A stretch of DNA of 64,000 bases from Solwaraspora sp. WMMA2065 (lineage in GTDB: Bacteria > Actinomycetota > Actinomycetes > Mycobacteriales > Micromonosporaceae), in contig NZ_CP128361.1 in the NCBI RefSeq assembly GCF_030345075.1, positions 930,001 to 994,000 of the forward strand. Reading direction: 5' to 3'. Positions 1-8,303 of this stretch are shown here, piece after piece (position 1 is the first letter of the stretch; each line of letters begins with the position of its first letter). The position numbers and the translations under genes are program-made. The notes under the pieces were generated by a model, which saw nothing but the letters and a program-made list of their open reading frames with translations, did not search any database and was not told where the DNA came from.

Positions 1-24
1 CAGCCGAGCCGGGTGGTGGCCTGA
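1..24 (+). CDS. C-terminal tail of an upstream gene (partial)
   Basis: One frame is open from the window edge to a TGA at 22-24 and gives only QPSRVVA. The stop lies one base before the next ATG, the same tight spacing as the rest of this cluster, so it is probably the end of the preceding gene of the operon. Nothing can be said about its function. Confidence 0.4.
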   Translation, partial: QPSRVVA

Positions 25-25
25 G

Positions 26-724
26 ATGTCCGACGTGAACTCGCTCATCGACACCCACCTCGCCGGGCTGGCCGAGGCGTTGCTGCCGTACCGCCAGGTG
101 GCCGCGCGGCTGGGGCGCTGGGGCGCCGAGCTGGCCTGGACGCTCGGTCACGGCGGCCGGCTGCTGGTCGCCGGCAATGGCGGCAGCGCCGCCGAGGCCC
201 AGCACCTCGCCGCCGAGCTGGTCGGCAAGCTGCGCGACGACCGGACGCCGCTGTCCGCGATCGCATTGACCGCCGAAACCTCCTCGCTCACCGCGATCAG
301 CAACGACTTCGGCTTCGACGAGGTCTTCGCCCGGCAGGTACGGGCCCACGGCCGCCCCGGCGACATCCTGCTGCTGCTGTCCACGAGTGGACGTAGCGGC
401 AACCTGCTCGCCGCCGCCCGGGCCGGCCGTGACGTCGGGCTGCGCTGCTGGGCCTGCACCGGCCCGGCGCCGAACCCGCTGGCCGAGGCGTGCGCCGAGG
501 TATTGGCGGTGCCGGCGGCCGATCCGCAGGTGGTGCAGGAGCTGCACCTGGTCACCGCGCACCTGCTGTGCGGCTACGTCGACCAGACACTGCCCGGCGT
601 ACTCGGTCTCACCGGTGCGGTCGACGTCCCCGCCCGTGCGGTCGATGCCGTCGCCGGCGCGCCCACGGCGCCAGCCGTGCCGGCCGGTCTGCCGGTGCTG
701 GACGTGCGCGGCGGTGTCAGGTGA
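26..724 (+). CDS. gmhA: Phosphoheptose isomerase-like SIS domain protein (GmhA type)
   Basis: It is likely to convert sedoheptulose 7-phosphate to D-glycero-D-manno-heptose 7-phosphate in the cytoplasm, the first step of ADP-heptose synthesis. The 232-residue protein is one SIS domain. The sugar-phosphate loop NGGSAAEAQH lies at residues 51-60, with Glu64 just after it. A second phosphate loop, STSGRSGN, lies near 119-126, and the catalytic-type histidine segment QELHLVTAH ends near residue 178. About 40 residues at the C terminus exceed the usual length (190-200) and look like a linker. The stop overlaps the GTG of hldE (GTGA), so the two are translationally coupled. Family assignment is firm. 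The substrate rests on the neighbouring HldE. Confidence 0.85.
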   Translation: MSDVNSLIDTHLAGLAEALLPYRQVAARLGRWGAELAWTLGHGGRLLVAGNGGSAAEAQHLAAELVGKLRDDRTPLSAIALTAETSSLTAISNDFGFDEVFARQVRAHGRPGDILLLLSTSGRSGNLLAAARAGRDVGLRCWACTGPAPNPLAEACAEVLAVPAADPQVVQELHLVTAHLLCGYVDQTLPGVLGLTGAVDVPARAVDAVAGAPTAPAVPAGLPVLDVRGGVR

Positions 725-2196
725 CCGCCGGCCCGATCGTGGTGGTCGGCGACACTCTGCTCGACCGGGACGTCGACGGCGCGGTCACCCGGGTCTGCCC
801 GGACGCCGCCGCGCCCGTGCTCGACGAGCGGTATGTCACCGACCGGCCCGGTGGTGCCGGGCTGGCCGCGGTGCTCGCCGCCGGGCAGGGGCACCCGGTG
901 GTACTGGTCAGCGCGCTCGCCGCCGACCCGGCCGGATGCCGGCTCGCGGCGCTGCTCGCCGCAGCCGGCGTGGACCTGCATCCATTGCCGTTGGCCGGCG
1001 CGACCGCCGAGAAGATCCGGCTGCGAACCCGGGGTCAGGTGCTGCTGCGGTTGGATCGGGGCGGGGACGGCCGGGTGCACGGCGATCTGCCGCCGGCCAC
1101 CGCCGAGGTACTCGCGGCTGCGGCGGCGGTGGTGGTCAGCGACTATGGCAGGGGAGTCGCGCGGATGCCGGGCCTGCGGGCGGCGCTGGCGGCGACCGGC
1201 GCACCGGTGGTGTGGGATCCACATCCGCGCGGTCCGGCGGCGGTCGCCGGTGCCCGGCTGATCACCCCCAACGAGGCCGAGGTCCGCCAGTTGACCGGGC
1301 AGCCTGTCGGGGACACCCGCGTGGCCACCGCCGCGCGTGGCGCTGACGAGCTGCGTCGCCGCTGGCGGGCCGGGGCGGTCGCGGTGACGATGGGCGGCGA
1401 CGGTGCGCTGCTGTGCCACGCCGGTAGCGTGCCGCTGATGGTGCCGACGCCGATCAGCACCGACGGGGACACCTGCGGCGCGGGGGACCGGTTCGCCACC
1501 GCGGCGGCTACGGCGCTGGCCGCCGGAGCCGTGGTGTCCGAGGCGGTCCAGGCGGCGGTTGCCGAAGCGTCCCGGTACGTCGCCGACGGCGGTACGGCCG
1601 GGCTGCGTCGGCTACTGGCCGGGCCCGACCAGGCTGCGGTGCCGGTGGAGACCGGGGCGCTGGCTACGGCGGCGGCGGAGCAGGTCGGTCCGCGCGCCGC
1701 CGGGTCGCTGGCCGCCCGGGTACGGTCCGCCGGGGGCACCGTGGTGGCCACCGGCGGCTGCTTCGACCTGCTGCACGCCGGACACGTGTCGGCGCTGCAG
1801 GCCGCCCGGCAACTGGGTGACTGCCTGGTCGTCTGCGTCAACTCCGACGCCAGCGTGGCCCGGCTGAAGGGGCCGCAGCGGCCGGTGGTCGGCGAGCGTG
1901 ACCGGGCCCGGCTGCTCGCGGCACTGGGCTGCGTGGACGCGGTGGTCGTCTTCGACGAGGACACCCCGCACGCGGTGCTCAGCTGGCTGCGGCCGGACAT
2001 CTGGGTCAAAGGTGGCGACTACGCCGGTGGCGGCACCGCCGAGCCGGACCTGCCCGAGGCCGAAATGGTACGCCGGTGGGGCGGGCAGACGGCGATCGTG
2101 CCGTACCTCGACGGCCGCTCCACCACCGGCATGATCGCCGCCGCCCGGGCCGCGCGGCCCGTCCCGTCGACCACCACTGTGGAGGAATCACCGTGA
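721..2196 (+). CDS. hldE: Bifunctional heptose 7-phosphate kinase / heptose 1-phosphate adenylyltransferase
   Basis: Two enzymes are fused in 491 residues. The N-terminal PfkB/ribokinase half (about 1-310) phosphorylates heptose 7-phosphate to the 1,7-bisphosphate. It shows VGDTLLDRD, PGGAGLAA, ITPNEAEV and DTCGAGD, which holds the catalytic Asp. The C-terminal nucleotidyltransferase half (about 335-475) transfers AMP to heptose 1-phosphate, with GCFDLLHAGH and WVKGGDY. GTG 721 overlaps the stop of gmhA, and the kinase fold begins immediately after it, so longer upstream readings are not used. No GmhB phosphatase or HldD epimerase is seen in the window. They may lie upstream, beyond the window edge. 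Confidence 0.9.
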   Translation: MTAGPIVVVGDTLLDRDVDGAVTRVCPDAAAPVLDERYVTDRPGGAGLAAVLAAGQGHPVVLVSALAADPAGCRLAALLAAAGVDLHPLPLAGATAEKIRLRTRGQVLLRLDRGGDGRVHGDLPPATAEVLAAAAAVVVSDYGRGVARMPGLRAALAATGAPVVWDPHPRGPAAVAGARLITPNEAEVRQLTGQPVGDTRVATAARGADELRRRWRAGAVAVTMGGDGALLCHAGSVPLMVPTPISTDGDTCGAGDRFATAAATALAAGAVVSEAVQAAVAEASRYVADGGTAGLRRLLAGPDQAAVPVETGALATAAAEQVGPRAAGSLAARVRSAGGTVVATGGCFDLLHAGHVSALQAARQLGDCLVVCVNSDASVARLKGPQRPVVGERDRARLLAALGCVDAVVVFDEDTPHAVLSWLRPDIWVKGGDYAGGGTAEPDLPEAEMVRRWGGQTAIVPYLDGRSTTGMIAAARAARPVPSTTTVEESP

Positions 2197-2888
2197 CGAA
2201 CCATTCCGGCGGCCCGGCGGTGCTGGTCACCGGCGGCGCGAGCGGTCTCGGGGCAGCCGTCGTCGACCTGCTGGCCAAGTCCGGATACCGGCCGTGCGTC
2301 ATCGACCGGCAGCCGCCAGTGGACGGCGTTCCCTGGCTCGACTGCGACCTGGCCGACACCCGGGCCGCCGAGGCCGCCACCCACCGGCTCGCCGAGCAGA
2401 CCGGCGGGCTGAGCGCGGTCGTCACCGCAGCTGGGATGGACGTGCCGGGCCGGCTCGCCGACACCCCCGCCGAGGTGTGGGAACGGGTCGTCACGGTCGA
2501 CCTGCTGGCCACCGCGGCGGTGATCCGGGCGGCGCTGCCCTGGCTGACCTCGGTCGGCGGTTCGGTGGTGACGATCGCCTCCACTCTGGGAATGAAGGCG
2601 GTAGGTGACGCCACCGCGTACTGCGCGGCCAAGTTCGGGGTGGTCGGGTTCACCCGGGCGTTGGCGGCCGAACTCGCCGGCACCGTCGGCGTCACCCTGC
2701 TGGTGCCCGGCGGGATGCGGACCGCGTTCTTCGACGAGCGCGATGCCCAGTACCGGCCGGCGGCCGACGCCGCGCTCAACGACCCCGACAACGTGGCGGC
2801 GGCGGTGCTGTTCGCGTTGCAGCAGCCGGCCGGGTGCGCGGTGCGCGAGATGGTGATCTGCGCGGACCGGGAGACGTCCTACCCGTGA
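2193..2888 (+). CDS. Short-chain dehydrogenase/reductase
   Basis: A classical SDR of 231 residues. The NAD(P)-binding TGGASGLG is at about 13-20, the catalytic YCAAK is near 143-147 and the serine is in IASTLG. After the active site comes the usual PGG segment. A strong GGAGGA ribosome site (2181-2186) sits seven bases before GTG 2193, which overlaps the hldE stop. It is too short and of the wrong subclass to be the HldD epimerase (extended SDR of about 310-330 residues). It could modify the nucleotide-heptose or the final sugar. The substrate is unknown. It is followed by a glycosyltransferase with a 4-base overlap. Confidence 0.8.
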   Translation: MTNHSGGPAVLVTGGASGLGAAVVDLLAKSGYRPCVIDRQPPVDGVPWLDCDLADTRAAEAATHRLAEQTGGLSAVVTAAGMDVPGRLADTPAEVWERVVTVDLLATAAVIRAALPWLTSVGGSVVTIASTLGMKAVGDATAYCAAKFGVVGFTRALAAELAGTVGVTLLVPGGMRTAFFDERDAQYRPAADAALNDPDNVAAAVLFALQQPAGCAVREMVICADRETSYP

Positions 2889-3889
2889 TCCTGGTGCTGC
2901 GGGCCCTCGGCATCGGCGACCTTGCCACCGCCGTACCGGCGCTGCGCGGGCTGCGGGCCGTCTACCCGGCCGAGACGATCGCCCTGGCCGCGCCGACCTG
3001 GCTGGCCCCGCTGGCCGGCCTGACCGGCGCGGTGGACCGACTGGTGCCGCTGTCCGGGCTGGACGCGGAGCTGGCGCTCGGATGCAGCCCGGACTGGGCG
3101 GTCAACCTGCACGGTTGTGGCCCGCAGTCGCACCGGTTGCTCGCCGCGACGCGGCCGGGCCGGTTGTGGGCGTACCGGTGTCCGGCGGCGGCGCACCACG
3201 ACGGCCCGCCGTGGCGCGACGACGAGCACGAGGTGGTGCGGTGGTGCCGGTTGCTCACCTGGTACGGCGTCGACTGCGACACCACCGACCTGCTGCTGCC
3301 CCGTCCGGTACCGGACCGGGTGCCGGTCGGGGTGACCGTGCTGCACCCCGGTGCGGCGGCGCCGCGCCGCCGGTGGCCGGTCGACCGGTTCGCCGAGCTG
3401 GCCGGTCGGCTGACCGCCGCCGGGCACCGGGTGGTGGTGACCGGGTCGGCACCCGAGCGCCCGCTCGCCGAGGCGGTCGCCACCGATGCCGGGCTGCCCG
3501 GCACCGCGGTCCGCGCCGGGCGGATGGACCTCTACCAGTTCGCCGCGCTGCTGGCGCACGCCCGCCTGCTGGTCGCGGCCGACACTGGCGCGGGGCACCT
3601 GGCAACGGCCTTCGGTGTACCGTCGGTGCTGCTGTTCGGTCCCACCTCGCCGGCCCGCTGGGGCCCGCGGGTGCACCGGCCGCGGCACCGGGTGGTCCAC
3701 TACCCGCTGCTGTCCGCCGGGGCCGAGGAGCCGGCGGCCCTCCCCACAGCCGCCGACTCCGCAGCCGGCGACCCGCCGGCCGCCGATGGACCGGCCGCCG
3801 ACTGGCACCCGTCGATGGCCGCCATCTGCGTCGACGAGGTGCTCGCCGCGATCGGCGAGGTGGAACGCGATGCGCTTGCGGCGCAGTGA
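2885..3889 (+). CDS. Glycosyltransferase family 9 (ADP-heptose heptosyltransferase-like)
   Basis: 334 residues with the GT-B fold of family 9. The N terminus MILVLRALGIGDLATAVPAL contains the typical R-x-x-GxGD start. The C-terminal half has HPGAAAPRRRWP and an ADTGAGHLATAFGVPSVLLFGPTSP region, the nucleotide-sugar pocket typical of WaaC/WaaF-type heptosyltransferases. GTG 2885 overlaps the SDR stop. With gmhA and hldE upstream, the donor is probably ADP-heptose (inference). The acceptor is unknown, because this organism is not expected to make lipopolysaccharide. An alanine/proline-rich stretch near residues 280-305 precedes the last helix. Confidence 0.8.
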   Translation: MILVLRALGIGDLATAVPALRGLRAVYPAETIALAAPTWLAPLAGLTGAVDRLVPLSGLDAELALGCSPDWAVNLHGCGPQSHRLLAATRPGRLWAYRCPAAAHHDGPPWRDDEHEVVRWCRLLTWYGVDCDTTDLLLPRPVPDRVPVGVTVLHPGAAAPRRRWPVDRFAELAGRLTAAGHRVVVTGSAPERPLAEAVATDAGLPGTAVRAGRMDLYQFAALLAHARLLVAADTGAGHLATAFGVPSVLLFGPTSPARWGPRVHRPRHRVVHYPLLSAGAEEPAALPTAADSAAGDPPAADGPAADWHPSMAAICVDEVLAAIGEVERDALAAQ

Positions 3890-4856
3890 ACTGCACCGAC
3901 CGGGATACCGACGCCGTCACCGGGGCCGGGGGACCGCCTTCCTCGACACCCGGGGCCAGCCGGTCACCGACCCGGCGGAGCTGAAGCGGCTGCGTGAACT
4001 GGTGATCCCACCTGCCTGGCGGGACGTGTGGATCTGTCCGCACCCGTCCGGTCACATCCAGGCCGTCGGTGTGGACGCGGCCGGCCGGCGGCAGTACCTC
4101 TACCACCCCCAGTGGCGGGTCCGTCGGGACGTTGCCAAGTTCCAGCACGTCCGGCGGGTCGCGGACCGGCTGCCCCGGCTGCGGAACCGGGTCGACGCCG
4201 ATCTGCGTGGCCGGGGTCTGGGCCGGCAACGGGTGCTGGCCGCCCTGGTGCGCCTACTGGATCTTGGGATGTTCCGGATCGGCAACGACCAGTACGCCGC
4301 CGGCGACGAACCCACCTTCGGGGTGGCGACGCTGCGGCCCGCACACGCCCGGATCGAGCGGGGTTGTGTGGTCCTCGAGTTCCCGGCCAAGGGTGGCGTC
4401 GCCCAGGTCCGGCGGATCGACGACGCGCAGGTGTGTGCCGTGCTGCGGGCGTTGCGTCGTCGCCGGCACGACGGGCAACGGCTGTTCTGCTACTGGGACG
4501 GGCGGCGCTGGCGGGACGTGCACAGCGACGAGATCAACGAGTACCTGCGTCAGGCCAGCGGCACCGAGATGACGGCCAAGGACTTCCGTACCTGGCATGC
4601 CACCGTGCTCGCCGCGACCCGGCTGGCGGCCGTCGGCGTGCCGCGCTCGGCGGCGGCCCGGCGGCGGACGGTGGCCGCGGTGATGCGGGAGGTCGCGGAG
4701 CTGCTCGGCAACACCCCCACCGTGGCCCGCGCCTCCTACGTCGACCCCCGGGTGGTCGAGTCGTTCAACCAGGGCCGGGTGGCCCGGCTCGCCGCCGTCG
4801 AGCCCAGTCGGACGGCCGCCGAACAGGCGGTCCGTCGACTGCTTCCGTTACGCTGA
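3870..4856 (+). CDS. DNA topoisomerase IB (poxvirus type)
   Basis: 328 residues with the small bacterial/poxviral type IB topoisomerase architecture. This enzyme relaxes supercoils through a 3'-phosphotyrosine link. The N-terminal domain includes LVIPPAWRDVWICP and GRRQYLYHPQWR. The catalytic domain has ending motifs FRTWHATVLAA (active-site His) and ARASYVDPRVV, with the nucleophile at Tyr290. ATG 3870 lies inside the end of the glycosyltransferase gene (20-base overlap), so it is read through from the heptose operon. The 3' end overlaps the converging TerC gene by 9 bases. Confidence 0.9.
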   Translation: MRLRRSELHRPGYRRRHRGRGTAFLDTRGQPVTDPAELKRLRELVIPPAWRDVWICPHPSGHIQAVGVDAAGRRQYLYHPQWRVRRDVAKFQHVRRVADRLPRLRNRVDADLRGRGLGRQRVLAALVRLLDLGMFRIGNDQYAAGDEPTFGVATLRPAHARIERGCVVLEFPAKGGVAQVRRIDDAQVCAVLRALRRRRHDGQRLFCYWDGRRWRDVHSDEINEYLRQASGTEMTAKDFRTWHATVLAATRLAAVGVPRSAAARRRTVAAVMREVAELLGNTPTVARASYVDPRVVESFNQGRVARLAAVEPSRTAAEQAVRRLLPLR

Positions 4857-5645
4857 GTCGGCCCGGTCGGCGCTGTCCGTACCGCCGGACGCCGCCGGCT
4901 GCTCCTTGACGAACGTCGGGTGCAGGCTGACCGGTGCCGCCGCCTGTTTGCGCGACCGTAGCCGCAGGTTGAGGAACTCCACGAAGACGGAGAACGCGAT
5001 CGGCCCGTACACGTACCCCTTGGGGATGTGGTGGCCGAGCCCTTCGGCGATCAGGCTGCCGCCGATCAGCAACAGGAACGACAGGGCCAGCATCTTCACC
5101 GTCGGATGCTGGTTGACGAACCCGCTGACCGCCCCGGCCGACACCAGCATGATGACCATCGCGACCACCACGGCGGCGACCATGATGAACAGTTGGTCGA
5201 CCATGCCCACCGCGGTGATCACCGAGTCGAGCGAGAACACCACGTCGAGCACCAGGATCTGGGCGATCACCCCGGCGAACGACGCGGTCTTGCCGCTACT
5301 GGCGTGGTCGGCGCCCTCCAGGTGCTCGTGAATCTCGTAGGTCGCCTTCGCCAGCAGGAAGCCCCCGCCGAGCAGCAGGATCAGGTCACGACCGGATATC
5401 TCCTGCCCGAACACCTCGAACAGTGGTGCGGTCAACCCGATCACCCAGGACAACGAGGCGAGCAGCAGCAGCCGGGTGACCAGGGCCAGTGACAGCCCGA
5501 TGGTGCGGGCCCTGGCCTGCTGGTGCTCGGGCAGCCGACCGGCGAGGATCGAGATGAACACAACGTTGTCGATGCCCAGCACGACTTCCAGCAGCAGCAG
5601 GGTCGCGAACGCGATCCACAACTCGGGGCTGGTCAGAAGCTCCAT
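4848..5645 (-). CDS. TerC family integral membrane protein
   Basis: 265 residues with about seven membrane segments. TerC/Alx proteins are linked to tellurite resistance, Mn/Ca export or metal loading of secreted proteins. The hallmark acidic membrane motifs are present: LEVVLGIDNVVFI near the N terminus and LDVVFSLDSVITAVG in the second half. ATG 5645 is preferred over an upstream in-frame start because GGGAG sits eight bases before it. The tail ends in a charged, soluble segment (SADRADSA). It is monocistronic and converges on topoisomerase IB. Confidence 0.85.
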   Translation of the reverse strand: MELLTSPELWIAFATLLLLEVVLGIDNVVFISILAGRLPEHQQARARTIGLSLALVTRLLLLASLSWVIGLTAPLFEVFGQEISGRDLILLLGGGFLLAKATYEIHEHLEGADHASSGKTASFAGVIAQILVLDVVFSLDSVITAVGMVDQLFIMVAAVVVAMVIMLVSAGAVSGFVNQHPTVKMLALSFLLLIGGSLIAEGLGHHIPKGYVYGPIAFSVFVEFLNLRLRSRKQAAAPVSLHPTFVKEQPAASGGTDSADRADSA

Positions 5646-5745
5646 CGATGCTCCCGGGAGAGGGGTGTCCACCGGGCCGGTGCGGCCCGCGATCCCAGAC
5701 CGTACTGGCGGCGGTCAACCGCCCGCACACCGGGAGTCCTCCCAT

Positions 5746-6249
5746 TCAGTCGTTGAGCACGTGGGCGAGCCGGTCGCGGAACCGCCGCTCCGACTCGGTC
5801 ACCGCCTCGCCGCCGATACCCAGCACCCCGCCGGTGCTCGCGGCGCCTACCACCTGTTCGGCGATGCCGACCAGCCAGTGCTTGTACGCCCCGGCCTCAC
5901 CGTCGTCCACCCGGTCTGCGAGCAGTCGGGCCGCCGCACCCGCCCGGGCCAGCACGTCGGCGATCAGCGCCTGCGGGTCGGCCGGTTCGATCACCGGCAA
6001 CTCCTCGCCGGTCTCCGGATCGCCGACCCGGCTGACCAGTTCCCCGGCGACCGCGGTGACCAGCGGGCTGGCCGACTCCCGGCCGGCGCCGATCGTCTCC
6101 AGCCCGGCGGCGTTCTCCGCCCGGGTCCGCCGTCCACCGTCGGACTCGGCCGCGCTGGCCGCGTTCAGCACCGCCTGCGGCAGCCCGACCAGCAGCCCCC
6201 ATTCCTCGTCGGAGAACCCGAGTTCGGTGTACACCGGCAGTTCCGTCAC
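5746..6249 (-). CDS. Conserved hypothetical actinobacterial protein
   Basis: 167 residues from GTG 6249, preceded by a GAGAGGGG ribosome site. The protein is soluble, acidic and mostly helical in appearance, with an alanine-rich core (AGAAARLLADRVDDGEAGAYKHWL) and a glycine-rich stretch GVLGIGGEAV near the C terminus. I recognise no catalytic motif. It is transcribed with the RecQ helicase gene just upstream (55-base gap), so it probably shares its promoter. Function unknown. Confidence 0.65.
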   Translation of the reverse strand: MTELPVYTELGFSDEEWGLLVGLPQAVLNAASAAESDGGRRTRAENAAGLETIGAGRESASPLVTAVAGELVSRVGDPETGEELPVIEPADPQALIADVLARAGAAARLLADRVDDGEAGAYKHWLVGIAEQVVGAASTGGVLGIGGEAVTESERRFRDRLAHVLND

Positions 6250-6304
6250 GCTTTGCCCCTCTCAACCTGCTGTCCGCCGGACCGGTGTCCGACGGTGGCG
6301 ATCC

Positions 6305-7942
6305 TCAGCGCTGCTCGGCGGCCAGCAGACCCTGGTCGCTGACCACCGGCACCGACAACGTCTTGTAGCCGACACCGTCGAACAGGACCGTCATCCGGTC
6401 CTGCTCGTACCCGAGCACCAGGCCGGCCCCCCATTCCGCGTGTCGCACCATACTGTGTACCGGGAACGGGCCGGCGGCGCCGTCGTCGGCGGTACTGGTC
6501 CCGGCGTGGCAACTGTCGCAATGACCACAGACGTCCGTCACATGCTCCCCGAAGTAGGCCAGCAGCCCCCGGGTGCGGCAACCCGTCGCCTCGGCGAAGG
6601 CCCGCATCATGTCGGTACGGGAGCGCTGCACGGTCTGGCGACGTCCGGCCGCCGCCACCGCGTCGGCGGCGGCCCGCGCCGGGTCCGGCGCGTAGAAGGG
6701 ACGGACGGTCTGGGTGCCGGCGACGGTCCGGGCCGCGCCCACCTCTTCCAGCAGGGCGAGCAGCTGGCTCAGCTTGCGGGCGCCGAGCCCGGTGCGGCGG
6801 CGCAGCTCGGCGCGGGTCGCCGGCTCGACGTCCAGCACCTCGGCGACGTCCCGCAACTCGTCATGATCGGGCGGGCTGGTGGTGAAGTACCGCTGCAGAC
6901 CGATGTCCTCGGCCCGCCACAACAGCAGCGCCCGGGCCGGCCGGCCGTCCCGGCCGCCGCGACCGATCTCCTGCAGATAGCTGTCGGGCGAGTCCGGCAG
7001 CGCGGTGTGCGCCACCCACCGTACGTCCGGTTTGTCGATGCCCATGCCGAAAGCGGACGTCGCCACCATGACCGGCACCTGCCCGGCGAGGAACTCGTCG
7101 TGCAGCTGCTGCCGGGCGGTGGCCGACATCCCGGCGTGGTAGCAGCGGGCCGGGTAGCCGGCGGCGACGAGCTGACCGGCCAGGTCTGTCGCGGCCCGCC
7201 GGGTCGGCACGTAGACGATGCCGGGCGGCTGTTCCACGTCGAGCAGGGCGACCAGCCTGCGCCACCGGTAGTCCTCGGTTGGGCAGTGGGCCACCTCGAG
7301 GAACAGGTTGTCCCGGTCGAGTCCGGCCACCACCAGGTGCGGATCGGTCAGCCCGAGCCGGTGGACGATGTCGTCGCGCACCGGCGGCGAGGCGGTGGCG
7401 GTCAGCGCCACCACCGGAGGGCGGCCCAACTGCTCCACCAGGTGGCCGACGGCCAGGTAGTCGGGTCGGAAGTCGTGCCCCCAGGCCGAGACGCAGTGCG
7501 CCTCGTCGACCGCGACCAACGCCGGGGACAGCTGACGTACCTCGGCCAGGCGGTCCGGGTCGCACAGCTGCTCCGGTGTGGTGAACAGGAACCGGGCCCG
7601 ACCCTCACGGACGTCGTCGAGCGACGCCCGTCGCTGGGCCGGGCTCTCCGCGGAGCTGATCCTTACCGCCCGCAGCTCGGCCTGGCCGCGTTGGTTGAGC
7701 GCGGCGATCTGGTCCTGCTGCAGCGCGAGCAGCGGAGAGATCACCACGGTCGGGCCGGGCAGCATGGTGGCCGGGATCTGGTAGACGGCCGATTTTCCGG
7801 CGCCGGTGGGCAGCACCACCAAGGCGTCGCGGCCCTTCAGCAGGGCCCGCATCGCGCCGAGTTGGCCGGGCCGCAACGCTGACCAGCCGAAGCGTTGGCG
7901 CGCAGCGCGGCGCAGCCGGGGTGAGTGCAGGGGCAGCTTCAT
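6305..7942 (-). CDS. recQ: RecQ-family ATP-dependent DNA helicase
   Basis: 545 residues. A 3'-5' helicase that unwinds recombination intermediates. The helicase core has ALRPGQ, Walker A LPTGAGKS (Lys50), DEAHCVSAWGHDFRP (motif II plus the RecQ aromatic loop), SATARQ, and GRGGRDG in motif VI. The zinc-binding domain follows, with cysteines in GCRTRG and DVCGHCDSCH. The C-terminal HRDC domain of E. coli RecQ is absent. A short tail (from about 490 to the end) instead resembles the RecQ-like proteins of actinobacteria. ATG 7942 is used because the helicase fold begins directly after it. Confidence 0.9.
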   Translation of the reverse strand: MKLPLHSPRLRRAARQRFGWSALRPGQLGAMRALLKGRDALVVLPTGAGKSAVYQIPATMLPGPTVVISPLLALQQDQIAALNQRGQAELRAVRISSAESPAQRRASLDDVREGRARFLFTTPEQLCDPDRLAEVRQLSPALVAVDEAHCVSAWGHDFRPDYLAVGHLVEQLGRPPVVALTATASPPVRDDIVHRLGLTDPHLVVAGLDRDNLFLEVAHCPTEDYRWRRLVALLDVEQPPGIVYVPTRRAATDLAGQLVAAGYPARCYHAGMSATARQQLHDEFLAGQVPVMVATSAFGMGIDKPDVRWVAHTALPDSPDSYLQEIGRGGRDGRPARALLLWRAEDIGLQRYFTTSPPDHDELRDVAEVLDVEPATRAELRRRTGLGARKLSQLLALLEEVGAARTVAGTQTVRPFYAPDPARAAADAVAAAGRRQTVQRSRTDMMRAFAEATGCRTRGLLAYFGEHVTDVCGHCDSCHAGTSTADDGAAGPFPVHSMVRHAEWGAGLVLGYEQDRMTVLFDGVGYKTLSVPVVSDQGLLAAEQR

Positions 7943-8039
7943 CGGATTCCGTGGTTACCCGGCGCCGACCACGGCCAAACGGCCGGTCGGTCCGGTGACC
8001 GGTCCGGCCGACCGGTCGGGGCGCTCGCCGGACCCGCGC

Positions 8040-8174
8040 TCACCGCCCTTTGCCGAACATTGCCCGCAACGCGGCGAGCAGGAGCAGGACACCGAGGACG
8101 GCACCGATCACCTGGACACCGGGGATGTCCTGCCAGCTGGTCTCCTCGGCGGCGTACTGGACGAACGGAACCAC
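8040..8174 (-). CDS. Small single-span membrane protein (44 aa)
   Basis: Reading on the minus strand from GTG 8174 gives a 44-residue protein. It has a polar N-terminal half (YAAEETSWQDIPG) and one strong membrane helix (VIGAVLGVLLLLAALRAMF), closed by a basic KGR tail. The composition is clearly protein-like and unlike the shadow frames around it. No good ribosome site is visible, so the exact start is uncertain. Function unknown. Confidence 0.5.
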   Translation of the reverse strand: MVPFVQYAAEETSWQDIPGVQVIGAVLGVLLLLAALRAMFGKGR

Positions 8175-8260
8175 TCACGCACTGTGCCACACCGGGGCTG
8201 CCCGGCGACAGACCGTGCCGTACGGCGGGACCGGCGTCGTCGCCGCAGCGCGGGTCCCGG

Positions 8261-8284
8261 TTAATAGGAAGGTTTATTGACTAA
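8261..8284. promoter_or_regulatory. AT-rich imperfect dyad upstream of the GH3 gene
   Basis: A 24-base low-GC island (TTAATAGGAAGG followed by TTTATTGACTAA) in otherwise GC-rich DNA. Its ends are complementary (TTA/TAA) and it centres on AAGGTTT. It also supplies an AGGAAGG that could serve as a ribosome site for a TTG at 8277. It resembles the general form of repressor sites in front of amino-sugar hydrolase genes in actinomycetes, which is inference only. Confidence 0.3.
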
Positions 8285-8303
8285 AACTGTCCGTGATGTG
8301 AAC

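Noticed and set aside
387-1346. Long alternative frames over gmhA and hldE
   Set aside because: They are arginine-rich shadow frames typical of high-GC DNA, opposite or offset to genes with intact motifs.
2193-2888. SDR as the HldD heptose epimerase
   Set aside because: It is a classical 231-residue SDR. HldD is an extended SDR of more than 300 residues with other motifs.
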